Source: Paragonimus westermani
Taxonomy: Eukaryota > Platyhelminthes > Trematoda > Plagiorchiida > Troglotrematidae
Length of the DNA stretch: 64,000 nt
Assembly (NCBI GenBank): GCA_008508345.1
Contig: QNGE01000144.1
Span: forward strand, 1 to 64,000
Direction: 5' to 3'
The notes below the pieces were generated by a model. It saw only the letters and a list, made by a program, of their open reading frames with translations. It was not told where the DNA came from and searched no databases. Shown in pieces: positions 24,231 to 37,272 of the stretch; position 1 is the stretch's first letter; every line of letters starts with the position of its first letter. A program made the position numbers and the translations under genes.

Positions 24231-27200
24231 AGAAAGCGATCAATCTTCAAGAGGATGCCCCAAAACCACTATAAGACAAACAGATACAACCTGATGGTGG
24301 GCTGCTTTGAAGAGGATAATTGACTGTTACACCACCATTAGAAGATGATGTGTTACACACTTTCCGTTAAGGTTATTTGGGCTTGGGGAAAATGAATTAC
24401 TTAGCTCAATCGATGTGGTGGCATGCGGGAATTTTAGGTGTAAATTCCAACGCAAAAAACTGCAAAGATTGCCCACAAAAAAAGCAATTTTATTCAAAAA
24501 TATGGCTACCTCTAACCCTGATTTACCCACCCTGACAACATAAGAGTGCAAAACATTGAGAGATTGTGTGGTTCTTATCCGATCACTCTGTATATTGCGA
24601 AGTCACCATAACCCAGCCGTTTCAAAAATGTTATTTTAGAGGAGAAACTGCATAGATTTTGTGGCAGGCAATGAATCTCAGTTTTTTTCGGTTTAACTAA
24701 ACTAACAGGAGGAAGCAGATGTCGCCAGCTGAGAAACACCGCTCACTATCAGTTCGCCTAAAGTGTCCCCAAAAATAGATGAAGAATCGAAAAGTAACAA
24801 TGATCTAATGTTATGTCAATAATCCTTTAAAATGGAACCCCCATCGCAGTAACATACTGCTGCTTAACTCCAGATCACATTCCTTCCATGCGTGGATTCG
24901 ACAGACGTTTTTAAACACTCCGTTCGATGACACAGCAGACCGATTAACCGGTTTCGCAGTAGATTAGAATGAAGGTATCAAGTACATTTCGGAATAACTA
25001 AACCGTGAATGTAATGGAATCTGTCTCCCAACTAAACAGCCCGAATAGCCACGCAGAATAACCCAATTGGCAAACGTGGGTTCAAAGGATTTTCGAAGTC
25101 GGAATGAAAATTCCCCCCACTCACCCGATATCCAAACCAGTGAGAAAATGCCAAGTTAACAGCGATTCTTTGCCAAATGTTTTCCCAAAATTCATCGTAA
25201 AGGTTGACCAAACACTTCTTTTCCTGGCCAAACTGGTCAATAGTGTATACTGCCATTATATTTTTTGGTCAGCCAGAAGATCTGTGACCTATAACTCAGT
25301 TTCTAGAAAGTTCGATTTGTGGTAACGCTAAGCTCTGGTGATTTCACCCCTGTGTTAGAATTGGTACTGGCTTATTCAGTCATCATTCGTTTTTTGATAG
25401 AACCACTTTAGCCAATTTGCAATCGCTACATTTCAACATTTTGTTGACCGGACAATCACTCATTCGAACTATTTTGAGATTATGACTAGATTCTCTGTAT
25501 ATTGCTGCAATATATGCGTTTATCTGGTTGGCTAGTCCATGCCATGCATGGAAAGCACATTTACATTCCGTCTTTCAGGAATAGCTGTAATCAGTGACCA
25601 TCCGGCGCACAGCGCTCCTCAAAAAATCAGATTTTCAAAGAGTTTTTCCGACAAAATTCTGGGTGTAACGGTGCGTCATAAGCAATCTAAAGACTCAAGT
25701 TATTATGTTCGAAACTCATCAAGAAAATCGAGGAAGCAATCTTAGGTAGCAATTTTCCTAAATGCCATATTGATTATGCTCAAGTCTAGCCGAATATTTC
25801 GCGACACACTGGTGCATAGTCACCAGCCAGACCTCACTGGCCTCTTAATGGAAACGACAGCGACATATAACAAGAGGTTCTCGAAACTAGTGCCATTCTA
25901 TATTGGCTTTCATAGCTCCGTCCAAGATGACTCAATCCAGATAAGATTAGAATGTCAAGTAACAGATCGAATTGAGTCAAAACGCGTGACATATTTTCAA
26001 CGACCCGGATAAGATCCCGATAACTACCGTTTATTTTCCGTTTGTACAAAGTTGGAAGTAGCATCGCCAAGCCCTGAGTGTTATCTTCTAATTGACGAAA
26101 TAAATCTTGCAGATGTGCATGTTCGCTCAACTAATCTTGTTTCATTCTCAGAGTATAATGAGCGATCAATTTGGTTTAGTCTCGCCAGCGCTTATTGCAC
26201 TCATCATGACGGAATGGCAACCATGTAACATTTGTTAACATCAAAGCGTAGAGTACCCAATTAAGAGAAACCGAGTTCCCTCCTACGGAATGGTAAAAAA
26301 AACCAAAGTAAGCTGGCAATTTTTTCAAAACAAACAACATTAAGATCTCACACGTTTTATGCGACCAGTTTTGCTTTAAATGACGAAAAAGAACAACAAA
26401 ACAACAACAGAGAAAAGCTACATCGTCTTATAGGCAATGAAGTAGTCACTATAATCGTGCGAGCTTATACTGGGAAAGTACTGTGGAATCAGGTTACATA
26501 TAATTGACAGAGGAATATATTAGCAAATTAATTAATCTCTCCCACGGAAAAGCTGTGAACATGGGGAATTAGGCAAACTGCGAGCTTTCAGGTGTAGAAA
26601 AACAGTCAAACATTAATTTTGTCTAATAGATGGAGTCAAAGTTTCACATAATGCAAGCACAGCACAAGACAAATCGTAGCCTATGTGAAGGATGTTGCGG
26701 AAGAGCAACATACCTGTTGGTCATTTTGATAGTTTCTGTGAATTTCGTTTTCTAACTAGCCCGGTAAACCAACAGTAGAGCTCCGTAATACAAGACAACT
26801 CTTCCCAGCTATCGATGCAAATTCAGACTACTTGCAGCTTGATATTCATCGAGCAAATGGGTTGCGTTAATCGATTTCCGCAAATGATATTGGGTCATCT
26901 TATAACTTCTCTGTTTGTGACCCACACAATTTTGTTTAACCAAGCAGTTACATGATACCTCCCGTGGACTAATCTGTCGCATTCATCCAACATGAGGCTG
27001 TCGATCTGGATATTTCTAGTTACGCGATATGATCGGTGTCGACGACTAGCTTAATCCAGAACAGAGCTACAGTCTGGTGTTTCATCGGGTGAAAAATTGC
27101 CGTTTATATGTCAGCATAGATGGATTGATTTTCTCTCCTGTACAGCTACATTTCAAACGAAGAATTTGTGGGTCCACGAGCAGAGTGCGCATGTTGCACC

Positions 27201-27284
27201 GCAAGCTAAACTGTTGTAACAAACCGTGAAAAAAGCAAGACCGAATAATCAAATTTAAAATCTCAACTACCACTGTGTATAAAA
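24231..27284. other. No recognisable feature
   Basis: A 98-codon minus-strand frame (25834-26130) has protein-like composition but no known motif and follows directly on a stop. Left unassigned. Confidence 0.4.
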
Positions 27285-27480
27285 AGTGTTAGGCTTGCTA
27301 TTGTGAATAGTACGCTAATCTCAGGAGCACGAGGATTTGAGAGCAAACTCAGATCCGAACAAGGATATGCACTATTGATGAGGGTGAAACTCCGGTCCAG
27401 TGCTTCCTTTCGAGGTGGGCCAGTCGAAAGGCTTATTTGAATTCGATGGATGTGTTCAAGTATGGACGGTGTTCAGTTTG
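27285..27480 (+). mobile_element. Family A SINE (tRNA-like head plus hammerhead), copy 2
   Basis: A degraded tRNA-like head (box B region ACTCAGATCCG near 27348-27358) leads into the hammerhead segment at 27361. An ~80-base body follows that aligns clearly with the 62-kb copy: TTTCGAGGTGGGCCAG, GAAAGGCTTATTTGAAT and ATGGACGGTGTTCAGTTTG. The body match outside the ribozyme shows that the unit, not just the ribozyme, is repeated. Confidence 0.7.
27361..27409 (+). ncRNA. Hammerhead ribozyme relic (family A copy 2), stem II deleted
   Basis: Stem I pairs AAGGA (27361-27365) with TCCTT (27405-27409), and CACTA (27370-27374) with CAGTG (27398-27402) with one mismatch. The core is TTGATGA (27375-27381); the conserved first C is T. 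Stem II has collapsed to four bases (27382-27385). GAAAC (27386-27390), a two-pair stem III closed by TCCG, and the GTC cleavage triplet (27395-27397) are intact. Inactive as it stands. Confidence 0.65.
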
Positions 27481-29120
27481 AATACGTATCTCTAGTCAAA
27501 CGGTAACTTATGCCTTCTGGATTGAGCTTACTGAAAAACTGCCTAGAAAGAGTGATGGCCTCACATAAACAGCTGTATTTTGTCGCGGTATGCAATTCAC
27601 TTTAGATCACCGTTTCACTGCCTGATCGATTTTGTTGACAGGGCGCTGAGAACGCTTAGGTCTCACACGATCAGATCTAAAGGGCAGGGCGACTGAAAAA
27701 GTGCATAGTATTAGCTTGTCGCTCAAGTACCGGGCTCCAAAGAGAACGACAACTGAGCATAGTGGTTCACAGTTAAATGTCAACATCTCAAAACATTATC
27801 TAGTGTCGATTTTTTCTGCATGTCAAACGCTGTTGATGATCAAACAACTGAATGAAGATTCAGCTTTCCACATTTTAAACTGATATAATATTGTGAACAT
27901 GCGCCTACCTGTCTGCATCTCTAACTTCATTCGTGTTATCAAAGAAAACGGCAGTAAATGACAAGATCACTGAAGACTTACATTCCTCAAGAACGGCTGA
28001 CGAACTGGAATTGGGTTCATATACTCTGCTGAGTTTTGGTTTGCACAAGATGGTGTATACCCCTGGGCTAAAGAACATGCGTGTTGTGCCATTAACTTGG
28101 TGTATCATTAGCAGATAGGTTTCTGTTCATATTCTTCGTTGGTTTCACCAGCTACATACTGATCAGTCTTTCCGTATATAATAATCGGCGTTCTCTGATT
28201 GCCGTTTCATTCCGGAACATATGTTTCCTACATTTGTTAAGTATATATTAAGTTGAGCAAAAACATGACCAGTTTAATGCTCACCAGGTTACTAGCAAAA
28301 CAGGGTTTGTTTTTTAACGCATAGTTGGTCGCAACGTGATAAGAGAACTTGGCCGATATGATATTTCCCGCGTTTGTTTCACTGAGATACTATTAAACTC
28401 CGGATGCTTCAGCCGCGTAGTTCACCGTAAGTTAAATCTAATCATTCGCGCGTATAAGTAATTAGCACTTGGTACTTAACACTAAGTAACCAATTCAATC
28501 TGTTCAATTTGTCGTTAACCGTTTTCATTTTAAGAATCAAATTATCAATTTCCTTCGTTTTTTGCTTGACGTCCATTATTTTCTTCGGTTGTTCGGAAAA
28601 TCTGGTGATTTTTTGCAGGGATATCCTGGTCATTTCAGTCTACCAGGACAGACCTGAGACCAAGAGCAAATCGCTACTCAATTCTACCAGTGTGGTATCG
28701 TTTAGAGCGTCCTATTTCCTTCGTCCAAGCTAATTTCCCAGATTAATCATTTCAACAATCGGTAGTTTATCCAATACTTACAAGTGTGATTATTGTTTTT
28801 ACTCCCAACCTAAAAACAGTACGTCAGTTTCATTCATTCAACATTTCATTCAAAAACAATCTTCGTTACATCGTTACACCGTTATATCCATTAGCACATT
28901 CGTCAACAGTATCTTCCTACCTACAAAAAAATCTCACCAAAACGAATGATTGTTATTAGGAAGCAACTCGAAGGATTTCGCTTATGTGCCTTCCTCAACT
29001 CAGAAGTAGTGATGTGAAGAATAATTGTTGTCAGTATTTCTTTCTCAAGCTCAAGCAGTTATGGGTTTTGTCCAAACGACTCATGAGACAAAACGCAGAC
29101 CAAAATGACTCTTAGTGAGT
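27481..29120. other. No recognisable feature
   Basis: A 63-codon lysine-rich minus-strand frame (28442-28633) looks coiled-coil-like but is short and unsupported. Confidence 0.4.
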
Positions 29121-29170
29121 GGTACGAGCCAATTGCTAGCCTCCACATAATAATTGGTTGGACTCGTACC
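29121..29170. repeat. Imperfect inverted repeat
   Basis: GGTACGAG (29121-29128) with CTCGTACC (29163-29170) and inner CCAATT (29129-29134) with AATTGG (29152-29157) form a bulged hairpin. No associated gene. Confidence 0.5.
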
Positions 29171-29747
29171 AGACGTTAAGTGGGTGTCATGCTACACGTC
29201 CACTGTGAAAAGGGTTCGTGCAGTTAGAATGAATGTGAGTAGTCTGTGGTCATAACAGTTACAAGAACCGAACAAATTTCACCTGAGGGCACAGAATAGG
29301 GTTGAGTTATCTGATTACAATCAATTCGGCACTCGAGTGCGGCGACCGACTGCTTTCGTTTGGGTGTTCTCAAATCTATAGACAACCGGAGATGTTTCAA
29401 TAACGCCAGTGCGATGGTTGACGTCGGCAAGCTATGGAACAGTAGCGCTAGTAGTTCTGATCCATGCCCGATGATACTCACTGATCTTTTTGACAAACAC
29501 CCAGTCATACGATCGACATATTCTGCAGTACAATAGCATCATCAAAATGAATACACGAACACTGTTTGTTTGTGGATTGTTGCTTGCCATTCAGGTTCAG
29601 TCTTGACACCGGAATTGTTGTGGGCATCCTCCTCGGGAATGCTGCTTGAAAGAGGCGTCAAAATGACAGATGTACGCAGCGTTCAAACTGGTGTTCTGAA
29701 CTAGTTAATTTAAACAAAGCCTTGCGCGCAGCGTAATGGATTTGTTT

Positions 29748-29853
29748 TTATTCGTCAATGGCAACACCTAGGTTTCCGCAGTTTGTCTTGTGTCATATCT
29801 TGAAGAAACCTAGACTGAAAAAGAAATATCGAAAAGGATTAGTCGTCACATCG
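29748..29853 (+). repeat. Orphan PLE terminal-repeat relic
   Basis: Aligns with the inner and outer parts of the 16.4-kb right arm: ATTCGTCAATGG, CCGCAGTTTGTCTTGTGTCA, CTGAAAAAGAAATATCGAAAA and GTCGTCACATC, with a ~15-base deletion. No PLE coding sequence was recognised beside it. Confidence 0.65.
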
Positions 29854-31034
29854 TCAATTCTATTGCCAAATATCCGCAGAAATAGGGCAGTCATTTCGTC
29901 AGCACTTTGTACTGTGTCCAACTAACATTTCGCTTCGACGTTTTTGTCATTTGGTGACATCCGCTATCAGAAGAACTCATCCTATCGACCGAGCAAATAA
30001 GTGTTTGTGAATAGTCGCCATCCCAAGTATGTTACAAAATACCCATTCAGGTTCCAATCACGAACTCAACACCTATGTAAAACTTGAATTAATATAACTC
30101 AAATGCAAGCGATTAAAGGTCTTCATAGTCCTTCTGATCAGGGCTAGTTAGTCAGATGACAAGCTGATGTGGAAGTAAAACTTTAAAATCCCGGAAATAA
30201 AAAATCGGACTGACCCCGATAGTGTATGTAAAAAGACATTACAAGTAAAGGTGAACTTCGGTTCAACGGTACCTACTATTACACTCCAAAAAATTGAACG
30301 ACTCAGATTTGAGAACGGAACTAACAAAATATTCCAGATAGAGTGCAAAAACAAAGATGGGAGAAGGAGAAGAGAACGGACTAACATGACCATCGTTTTT
30401 GAAAACGGAGGTGACTGGAGCAAGAGGATATAGAAGCGGCTGGCAAACGTTTATTGAGGCGAAGGTACACAAACACATAGTCGAACGCAGCTTCTTTCAA
30501 CATTTGTGTGATTACGATCAAAAGAGTACATTGTACTGCATCTGTCTTCAAGAATTACCACATTTTTAGTCAATCAAGCAATTAATGAAACACCCAGCTC
30601 TGTTCGTTGACTCATATTGTACTTGAGCGCGTAAAAAGCTTTCCGCTGGTGAACGGAAACGGAATAAGTACTACAAGGATTTCCCTAAAGCATCGGTCAT
30701 CAACTCGTGAAATATAACCAAGGGTTAGGTGACTTTATTTAGAATATGAAAGTCACTTGCAGCCTCGGAGATATAGAACGCCAGAACCATCATTCCAGCA
30801 ACTGAACACCAAGCTGGCCTAGCTGGTTTGCTTATCAGCGTGTTAGATAACGAACCCGCATAATAATTACGCGACTGGCGATAAGTTCATAGAGTGTTAC
30901 ACGAGGAGGATAGGTCTTTGCTTGTGTTGGACGTTGAGAAATCGTGCCATACAGTTCAAAGTTATAAGGAAAATGTAACTGAAACTAAATGAGATGCCAT
31001 TTCAATGAAGCATCTAGCTGCACACAGTTTAGGA
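29854..31034. other. No recognisable feature
   Basis: Short overlapping frames near 30148-30478 share no motif with anything recognised. Confidence 0.45.
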
Positions 31035-31640
31035 ACGAACACCATAAACACATTGTAACAACACTCACACAAACGTACGTATTTATTGACCTGAGAGACG
31101 AAGCCAGCATAGCGATTATGAACTCCCAGCACCCGTGATACCTCAAGTGTCCACCGATCAAACCACATTGTAAAACACTCAGACGATCGAGCAGTGATCA
31201 CAGAGTTGAGCATCCGTTCCAATGTGAACAGCTCCCAACTTTGAAACAGTTCTGTCGACCGGGCGATCTGTCTGTTTAATCAATCCGTTTCAGTCAGTGA
31301 CCTCTTAAACACTCATTCTTATTTGGTTGGAGAAGGTGCGCTAATGGATGGCGCGGGGTAGTGTGGAGTATTTCATGGACAACAATTAGGTTCTCCCCTG
31401 AGACATGTGTGATTCATTGAGAATTGACTTAATTCTGTCGGTCTTTCTGGGAAAATGTTTTTCACAGCTCCATAGATTTTTTGACTGTCCTTCTCTGAAC
31501 GTTCCTGGCAAGTGTCCAACCCTCCTGGGGTAAGGATGGCAAGTTTTATGTCCACTTTCAAATGTAAGTTGATGTTGGATGCAAACATATTGGTAAACAC
31601 TTCAGGGTGATAGGTTTTACAATTTTCCTCAACGGTTTCA
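31035..31640 (-). repeat. Dispersed repeat family C, copy 1
   Basis: About 600 bases align with 43585-44180 in the same orientation at high identity. The shared blocks include GCGATTATGAACTCCCAGCA, TCGACCGGGCGATCTGTCTG and AAGTGTCCAACCCTCCTGGGG. Homology fades at both ends without terminal repeats or a tail. A minus-strand reading frame crosses the copy. Confidence 0.85.
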
Positions 31641-31738
31641 GAGGCATTACCGTAGTTCAGATTCATTTCCATCATTGAAACAAAGATGAAGTAGTTGATG
31701 GTTTTCACAAGCCGGTTCATTATAGAACCCACAGACAA
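31373..31738 (-). CDS. Family C open frame, copy 1, unknown product
   Basis: A 121-codon frame. Its last ~75 residues match the frame of the second copy, with shared segments TPGGLDTCQERSEKD, KIYG.VK, ERPTEL and RGEPNCCP. Relative to copy 2 it carries a 12-base insertion (around 31530-31545) that adds four residues and keeps the frame. This suggests, but does not prove, past coding constraint. The N-terminal third is not shared, so the start shown is probably not the ancestral one. No known domain, signal peptide or membrane segment is recognised. It may be the C-terminus of a transposon protein, a duplicated host exon, or non-coding sequence that happens to be open. The stop lies inside the repeat and ~340 bases of conserved downstream sequence follow. 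Confidence 0.35.
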   Translation of the reverse strand: MSVGSIMNRLVKTINYFIFVSMMEMNLNYGNASETVEENCKTYHPEVFTNMFASNINLHLKVDIKLAILTPGGLDTCQERSEKDSQKIYGAVKNIFPERPTELSQFSMNHTCLRGEPNCCP

Positions 31739-34700
31739 TGCCTGTTCTCAGTCCGGTAAGGTGTTTTCCATCTTATCAACTATGGTTTTTATGGTGTTCA
31801 CACATTTTCTTATTAGGGGAATTGAGCTCCCCTGCTGACTTGATGTCTGCGTAGTTTATATCGTACTAGATCTTATTCGAAATCAACGTCGATTTTGTCT
31901 GATTGCTTATTCGCGATACCCTCTGATTTCGATTCTCTCAGAAAGTTTGTGCTTACATCATCAGAAATCCAATTTTTTAGAAAAGCTTGTGTGCCCAACT
32001 GTGTATGATTAAAAATTGAGCCGATTCCGTCTTGTAAAATCGTTAGCTGGCAGATAGAAAACATAACGCGGGCAGATCAAGCATATAATTAAGTTTTGTT
32101 CACCTGCGTCTCCCTGAGTGACACTAAGTTTACAAAGAGTGCTGGAAAAGGTGCCGGACGACTGTTATGATGTGTAATCAGCTTTCAATTCACGCCAGTT
32201 TCACTAGCATGATCTAAACCGGTCTATCAGCCCGAATTCACTGATTACAGCATTTGTACTACGGCTCAGTTTTTGAATCTTCATTGAAACAATATTTGGA
32301 GTATAACTTTGGAATTCCACCTCTTTGCTTCTTGTAACAAAGTTCGTCATCAACTTACTAACGAAGGTGTACAGTGTCCGGATGGACTTGACATTCAATA
32401 GCACATTCTTTGGACATAAGAAATTAGGCCACTAAGTATTTTTTCCAGTTTCTGGATTGAACGCGTGAATGTTCATCAACGAAAATCAAAAATGTTCAGT
32501 CTGAACTCCCTTAAAATTTTGTTGTGTAAGACTACCGCATATATATGTGTATATATCTACCACACAGAAAATGACCCGAAAAAATTGTAAAAATCTTTAT
32601 TGAAACTTTACAGCCGCGTTCGTTGCGGGTACGGATATTCAATGTAGCAAATTAATTTCTGTCCCGTGTAAATTTGTACGAACTCGTAAGTTCTGTCTGG
32701 TTTCCCAATCGGATTAATCTGGTGTTTAAAATTTTGTTCACAACCGTCAGAAAAATTTCATCGATTGACTTTCGGCGCGTACATAGAATAAGACCTTGTA
32801 AAATCTTTATATACATATAATCAACGGACGTGATTAAAATTCTCAGTTGGAAAAGAGGATCATTACTGGGAAAGGATTTGATGTCTAAATTAAGATTTCT
32901 TGATTCATTATTAATGAAAACCCGAATCGATCAGTTAAACAGACTGAGCTCAAGTTATTGAAATTATCCTAGTAACACTACGTTGGCGCTAACAATCAGG
33001 TTGACATGTTGAATATGGCAATTATTTTGATTTCATAAATGATTGTTTGGAAACGTTGGGGCCCGCAAAATTTGGTGAACTAATAAAGGGTCGTAACATA
33101 GCCCACAAAATTGTTTCACGTTCGCGGATATCACGGTAATTTTTTGATGCCCACTATCTGCTGAAATGAAAATTAGGAATAACTGGTTGGTTGGAAAGCC
33201 AAAGTGACTTCAGATAGGAGTGTTTGTCAGCGTCAAGCTCAAACTACGTGTCACGCAAATCTCATTGTTTGCTGTATATTTTTCACTATTCTGATAATGT
33301 TTGTACCTTTGATAAGTTAAAATCATATGATAAGTTGGGCGGTGACCATAGCGATGCTATGTCCTACAAGTTAATGACAGCAAGTAAGCTAAGGTCTGTA
33401 CGAGATTCATTTTAAAATGTTGCATTCATATATATTGGTTTGGAGAGGTATTTACCAAGAGTTCTTTGTTCTCGCTGTCAAAGTAAATCTACCAGTTTGA
33501 AATGTTGACATAGTTAGAGTCAAAGACAAAACACAACACCGAAATATTTGACTTCTTGCAGCCAACCAACATTTATCGGAAGTCCTCATCGTATCTTGTC
33601 TCATGCTGCATGAAGTTAGGACTGCAACCAACGCGTAATTTAGGTAACGCACTTCAAAATTCACTAAACGCGTCGACTAGACCAGAAAATGTCTACTACC
33701 TACTCGGTGACTTCTGTACGGAGTCCATTAGTGCCGTTTGTCGATGGGCCACACTCTCATTCATTATTTCTCTTGAAGCCACGCGCGCCTCTTCCTGACT
33801 GTCCGAACTGAACTGAGAGGTCTGTCGGTAAAAAATGAAGAGGCGTATGCAGTTGTGTTAAAGTTTAAACGGTATTACTGATTAGTTTACACAGTCGGTA
33901 TCATACGCATATGCTTCTACAATATAAAGCGCCAGTTTTCGTCCACTTGTCGATTAGCATCATATCAAGTCACCTACTGATATGCATCTGGTGCAATGAG
34001 ATCAGAGACTGAGGTCAGACAGCCAAGTATATACTAAGCTTGCATATTCTCAGTAATGAGCCTCGAACAGAATTTTCACTCCGGTTCACAAGACTTTTAC
34101 TCAAAATCGTTTGTACCTGAACATTTGACCGTAGCTTGGTGATCGTGTTTACTGACGTGACACGCACGTGAAAACAAGTTATTTATCAACCAGATATACA
34201 CATGAGATGGTGATAAACTGCAAACAGCGGGGAAAACTGGAGTTATGTGTTTTGTACGTAAATGGGCTGTAGCTTTGTGTATGTTTGAGTGTTAGTGTTG
34301 CGTACCTGACAAAATCACCCCTTTTACGATTTGCCTCTCGCATACACTCAGGTTTCATGAGTAACTCATCTCAGTACAAAAGGTTGCTACAAATGTAACC
34401 ATCTTTGAACTGCATTTCTTCTGCCCAAATCTAAAGCCGTTAAGCTAGTCGACTTTGCGGGGATTTCATCAGTTCGGTTTAGAGTAGTAACCTCCGAATT
34501 CTTCCAGATAATCAGCACACTTACACGGTCATCACCCATAGCAGACAGTAAACCGCAGGTGAATGATTCAACACATTTTCGCACATATATTACTAATTCA
34601 GAATACTTTTTAAACCTTAATGTGATGAACCCTGATGTATCCCTTTGCAATCCCTCCGTCATTCATGCTGCTATGAGCGCCGATTTGGGTCCTCACCCGA

Positions 34701-37245
34701 CTTCACTGAAAGAGTATTGCCCATTTTGAAAGATAAAGTTTCACAATAATCCGAGTCATTCATTTCTCCGGAACTGTTGTAGTTAAGTGGAGCGAAAGGT
34801 TTCAGTCGATCACCGAATTGTTCGAACTGCTTCCTTGAACTGATCTACCGATACATAAATTCAACAGAGTTATTTGTGCGTCCCATTTATTCACGGTTTC
34901 AGACACTTCAGCTTTTTTCAGCAATCCAGCTAACGAGTCAATGTAAGCTCAGCCCGTGTGGATACAATATCCAATGGCGTTTAAAGAGGTCAGCAACAAT
35001 ATGTAGGTGTGGTTGCTACACTGACAACCAGTTAACAAAATACCAGTTAGAACATAAGCCGCGTGGTAATCGCTTGAGAAAGCCTCACCAAATAAGATCA
35101 AACGATCAAAAACAGATACTACCATAGTCGGTTAATTATACGATACGGCAATTGAAATGCGAGTAAAAGAAGCTAACCAATAAAACTTGCTCAAAACCGA
35201 ACATACACAGAATTCTTTTTTTCGGAACCGTCAGACTGAGTCCATCACTAACAAGTAATACCGTTCCGGTCAAATTTTCAGACTTCTTGATTATTTCGCG
35301 TGAATATTCCGAGCCATACTAGAGAGAAAACCTTCAATAAAACAACGGTGTTTCTAACTTCAAGTGGGAACAGTTGAATCCGCGCTTGATAAGAATTACA
35401 GCTTCTGTGCTTGACAAAAATCCTTAAATCCACGCTTTCATCAGGCGCCTGTGTAATCTTTGATCTTGGGAGCAGGAAAAGAAGAACTGAGACGATGACC
35501 ATCTGAGTGACCGACAATCCAGTGCCATTCTCATGTCCCACAATCAGTGATCAATCAGTATTTAACGAACACATGAGAATTTTGATCTCTGTTTATTCTT
35601 CAAGAAGTTGCTTATTGTTCAATTAGCTAGACGGCCTGCTTCGATCAGTTCTCTATAGGGTCGTGAAAAACTCCCGCCTTTATCCGGGGTCCTTTGTTTG
35701 TTCACTCAGGTTAATTCTGAAAAGACTGAAATTTCCAGCTGATTGAAATGTCCGCATAAGTACACAACTCCAATGCTTAGCAAAATACACAGTACATGTT
35801 CGACTCAAAAAAACGAGTCAACATGCAGTACTCAAATATATGGCAGCTAAGAGTAAGGAGAGTAGGCAAATCCTAACTACATTTGTCTCCAGCTTGAAGG
35901 CGGTAAAAACAGCTTGTCGAAAAATTCTACTTCTCTTGGTAGTTTAGCCAAACTTTTGATAGATTCACTCAGACTGGTTTAATATCTCTTTAGAATTAAT
36001 GTCAAATTCTGGGTGAATCGAGCTTTACACACACAACACAAAGTGCCCAAATATGTATGACAAAAGTCCTGTTGCAGTTCAATGTTTACATGAAGAAAGA
36101 TAAATGTCACCTGTTTTGTTTCAGATCTTACTTTGTAATCGAACTGAAAATTTTTTAATTACGCATCTTTCACTTACTGCCCTACTTACCTCATTTTTAA
36201 TTGTTGTGACATAATCACTTGGACAGGAATATCTGCGTCTATACCAGATAGATTGTTATAAGACCCGAAGAAAACCGGACTGTTGCTAATTATTTGCTCA
36301 GCACCCTTGTGGTCGAACAAAGTAATGGTATAAGTTGAACAGAATTTTTTTGAATTTGCGACTATTTGACATGTTGTATTTAAAAGAAACACCAGTTATT
36401 TCTTAAAGTGCAAACCGAGAGCCCCCAAATTTTTCATAATATTGCATTTGCAAAACAATTCACTCCGAGTGTAGCGTTGTTCCTGTAAGTCTGATGAATA
36501 ATCGATTCAATCGCTCAAACTATTCAAGCGAACTATTTTCCAAGTAGAGAAGAACACTCATCCAGATGGTGAGAGTTTTATTCTAGGTTTCGTGTCGGTG
36601 AAGAAAACAGCGCCAAATCTTTCACAATATTGCTTGAGGTGCTGCTTCTTCTGGGCTTCGCTGATTTCATTGGAGAATAATCACTTTCCTTCTACCCCTT
36701 AAATTACACCATAGTATTTTGGGAGATCTGTTATTTAATTGTCCTGCTGTATACTCTGAATCCCTCAGACAAAGACCTAAATCCCTGTTGCAAAACCGCA
36801 GTGAATACAATGTCGGAAAATTCTGCCCCATCAAACCCATCAGCCAATCATGGTCGTGCGTTTTTAATTAGTATAAGGATAAACCATCTTTTACGTGCCG
36901 CTATTCGTGCCAAGATATGTAATTTTACTCTATCATCCGGATCAGCCTTCATAGGAATGTCGAAATCCAAACCAAAATAAGCTACTTTAAAACACGTCTA
37001 CTCAAATTTCAAACCGTTCTGCAAGGTGACGCTTACAGTGGGCACAGTGGCAGCCGCTACGAAAATAAGGCCAAAGATATTCATTATTACCTACCTGTTT
37101 GAAGGCATTTAGGGATCGTTCACATATAAGCATAAGAAGTGTTATGATAAAAGTTGATCTATTTTGCTAAAGAGTGAATACTTTCATGATGTTTGACAAA
37201 TTCCACTCTCGTCTATCCGCGCGTTGTTATATGGAATTCCTACAC
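31641..37245. other. No recognisable feature
   Basis: Only short alternating AT tracts (for example about 32539-32557) and unsupported frames were seen. Frames become scarce towards the end. Confidence 0.45.
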
Positions 37246-37272
37246 CATATATATATATATGTATATATGTAT
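37246..37272. repeat. (AT)n/(GT) microsatellite
   Basis: Alternating AT run interrupted by two GT units. Confidence 0.85.

Noticed and set aside
25834..26130. 98-codon minus-strand frame with helical text
   Set aside because: Opens immediately after a stop with only a weak AG. No domain recognised and length within chance.
28442..28633. Lysine-rich coiled-coil-like minus-strand frame
   Set aside because: Short, bounded by a stop nine bases before its ATG, and its bias matches the A-rich local sequence.
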